This document shows positions 41,448-41,651 of a DNA stretch of 41,651 bases, one piece after another (position 1 is the first letter of the stretch; the number at the start of each line of letters is the position of its first letter). A model generated the notes under the pieces. That model was not told the origin of the DNA and did no database searches. It saw only the letters and a list, made by a program, of their open reading frames with translations. The DNA comes from Alphaproteobacteria bacterium (lineage in GTDB: Bacteria > Pseudomonadota > Alphaproteobacteria > Rhodobacterales > Rhodobacteraceae). The stretch covers positions 1 through 41,651 of the forward strand of contig VGDE01000008.1 of the NCBI GenBank assembly GCA_016869875.1. The letters run 5' to 3'. A program made the translations under genes and the position numbers.

Positions 41448-41651
41448 TTTGATGCCCTCCTGCGCGTTCGTCGGTGATGAGTTGCTAACTGCACAAGATG
41501 CTGATGGTTCACGCTCAAACCGCCGCAAAGCTTCTGGGTACGTTGGCGTACGTCTGAATGACAGGCCTCCACGACAATGGAGCGGTGACAGGAGGACACC
41601 TCAGCACCGGGATGGCGGAGGTCGGTCCTGCGACGGCGACACGCCGCAGGG

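Noticed and set aside
1..41651. tRNA, rRNA, riboswitch or replication origin
   Set aside because: No cloverleaf with conserved T-loop sequence, no rRNA segments, no replication genes or iterons were recognised on reading; small RNAs cannot be excluded.

Overview
The window looks like an accessory stretch of an alphaproteobacterial genome, most likely Rhodobacterales. Evidence: GC-rich coding, a DUF1153/SciP-type CtrA inhibitor, an HWE-family sensor kinase, candidate EcfG-type (GGAAC-N17-nGTT) promoters, several RTX proteins and IS families common in that group. Chromosome and plasmid cannot be told apart from the sequence; no replication gene, tRNA or rRNA was seen.

Layout. 1-8.2 kb: end of an IS630-type transposase, a cold shock protein, two secreted RTX proteins (1343-2920 and 5222-7390), a membrane-anchored nuclease, SciP and small proteins. 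8.2-18.6 kb: a graveyard of broken mobile elements (an IS6 element with a nested 148-bp inverted-repeat insert, IS110, IS3 and integrase-type remnants) and of truncated host genes (aminotransferase, phage metallopeptidase, S9 peptidase). Two intact-looking items sit inside it. One is a third RTX protein with a coiled-coil stalk (15966-17276). The other is a compact three-gene cassette (10530-12475): a Phd/YefM-like protein, a PIN-fold protein that has lost part of its active site, and a CapV-like patatin phospholipase, with an operator-like palindrome over the promoter. A frameshifted HIRAN+BRCT gene converges on it. I consider this cassette the best candidate for an undescribed system.

18.7-31 kb: catabolic and export functions. 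These are a cytochrome P450, a GntR regulator divergent from a TauE/SafE exporter, a collapsed LysR gene divergent from a creatinase, a three-gene periplasmic operon (Tat-exported flavin amine oxidase, cytochrome c, exported RidA), a serine beta-lactamase-like hydrolase, and a LysR regulator divergent from a Tat-exported bicupin.

31-36 kb: a signalling block with a Crp/Fnr regulator, two single-domain response regulators, an HWE kinase and several small proteins, two of them paralogous and flanking the block. 36-41.6 kb: a second P450, a second patatin phospholipase, a DUF883-type membrane protein, a 21-residue cationic peptide gene with a strong ribosome binding site, a PNPOx-fold general stress protein with an abnormal C-terminus, and an erythromycin-esterase-family gene cut by an IS110 fragment.

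No type I secretion system that could export the RTX proteins lies in the window. Family assignments are from recalled motifs, not from searches.
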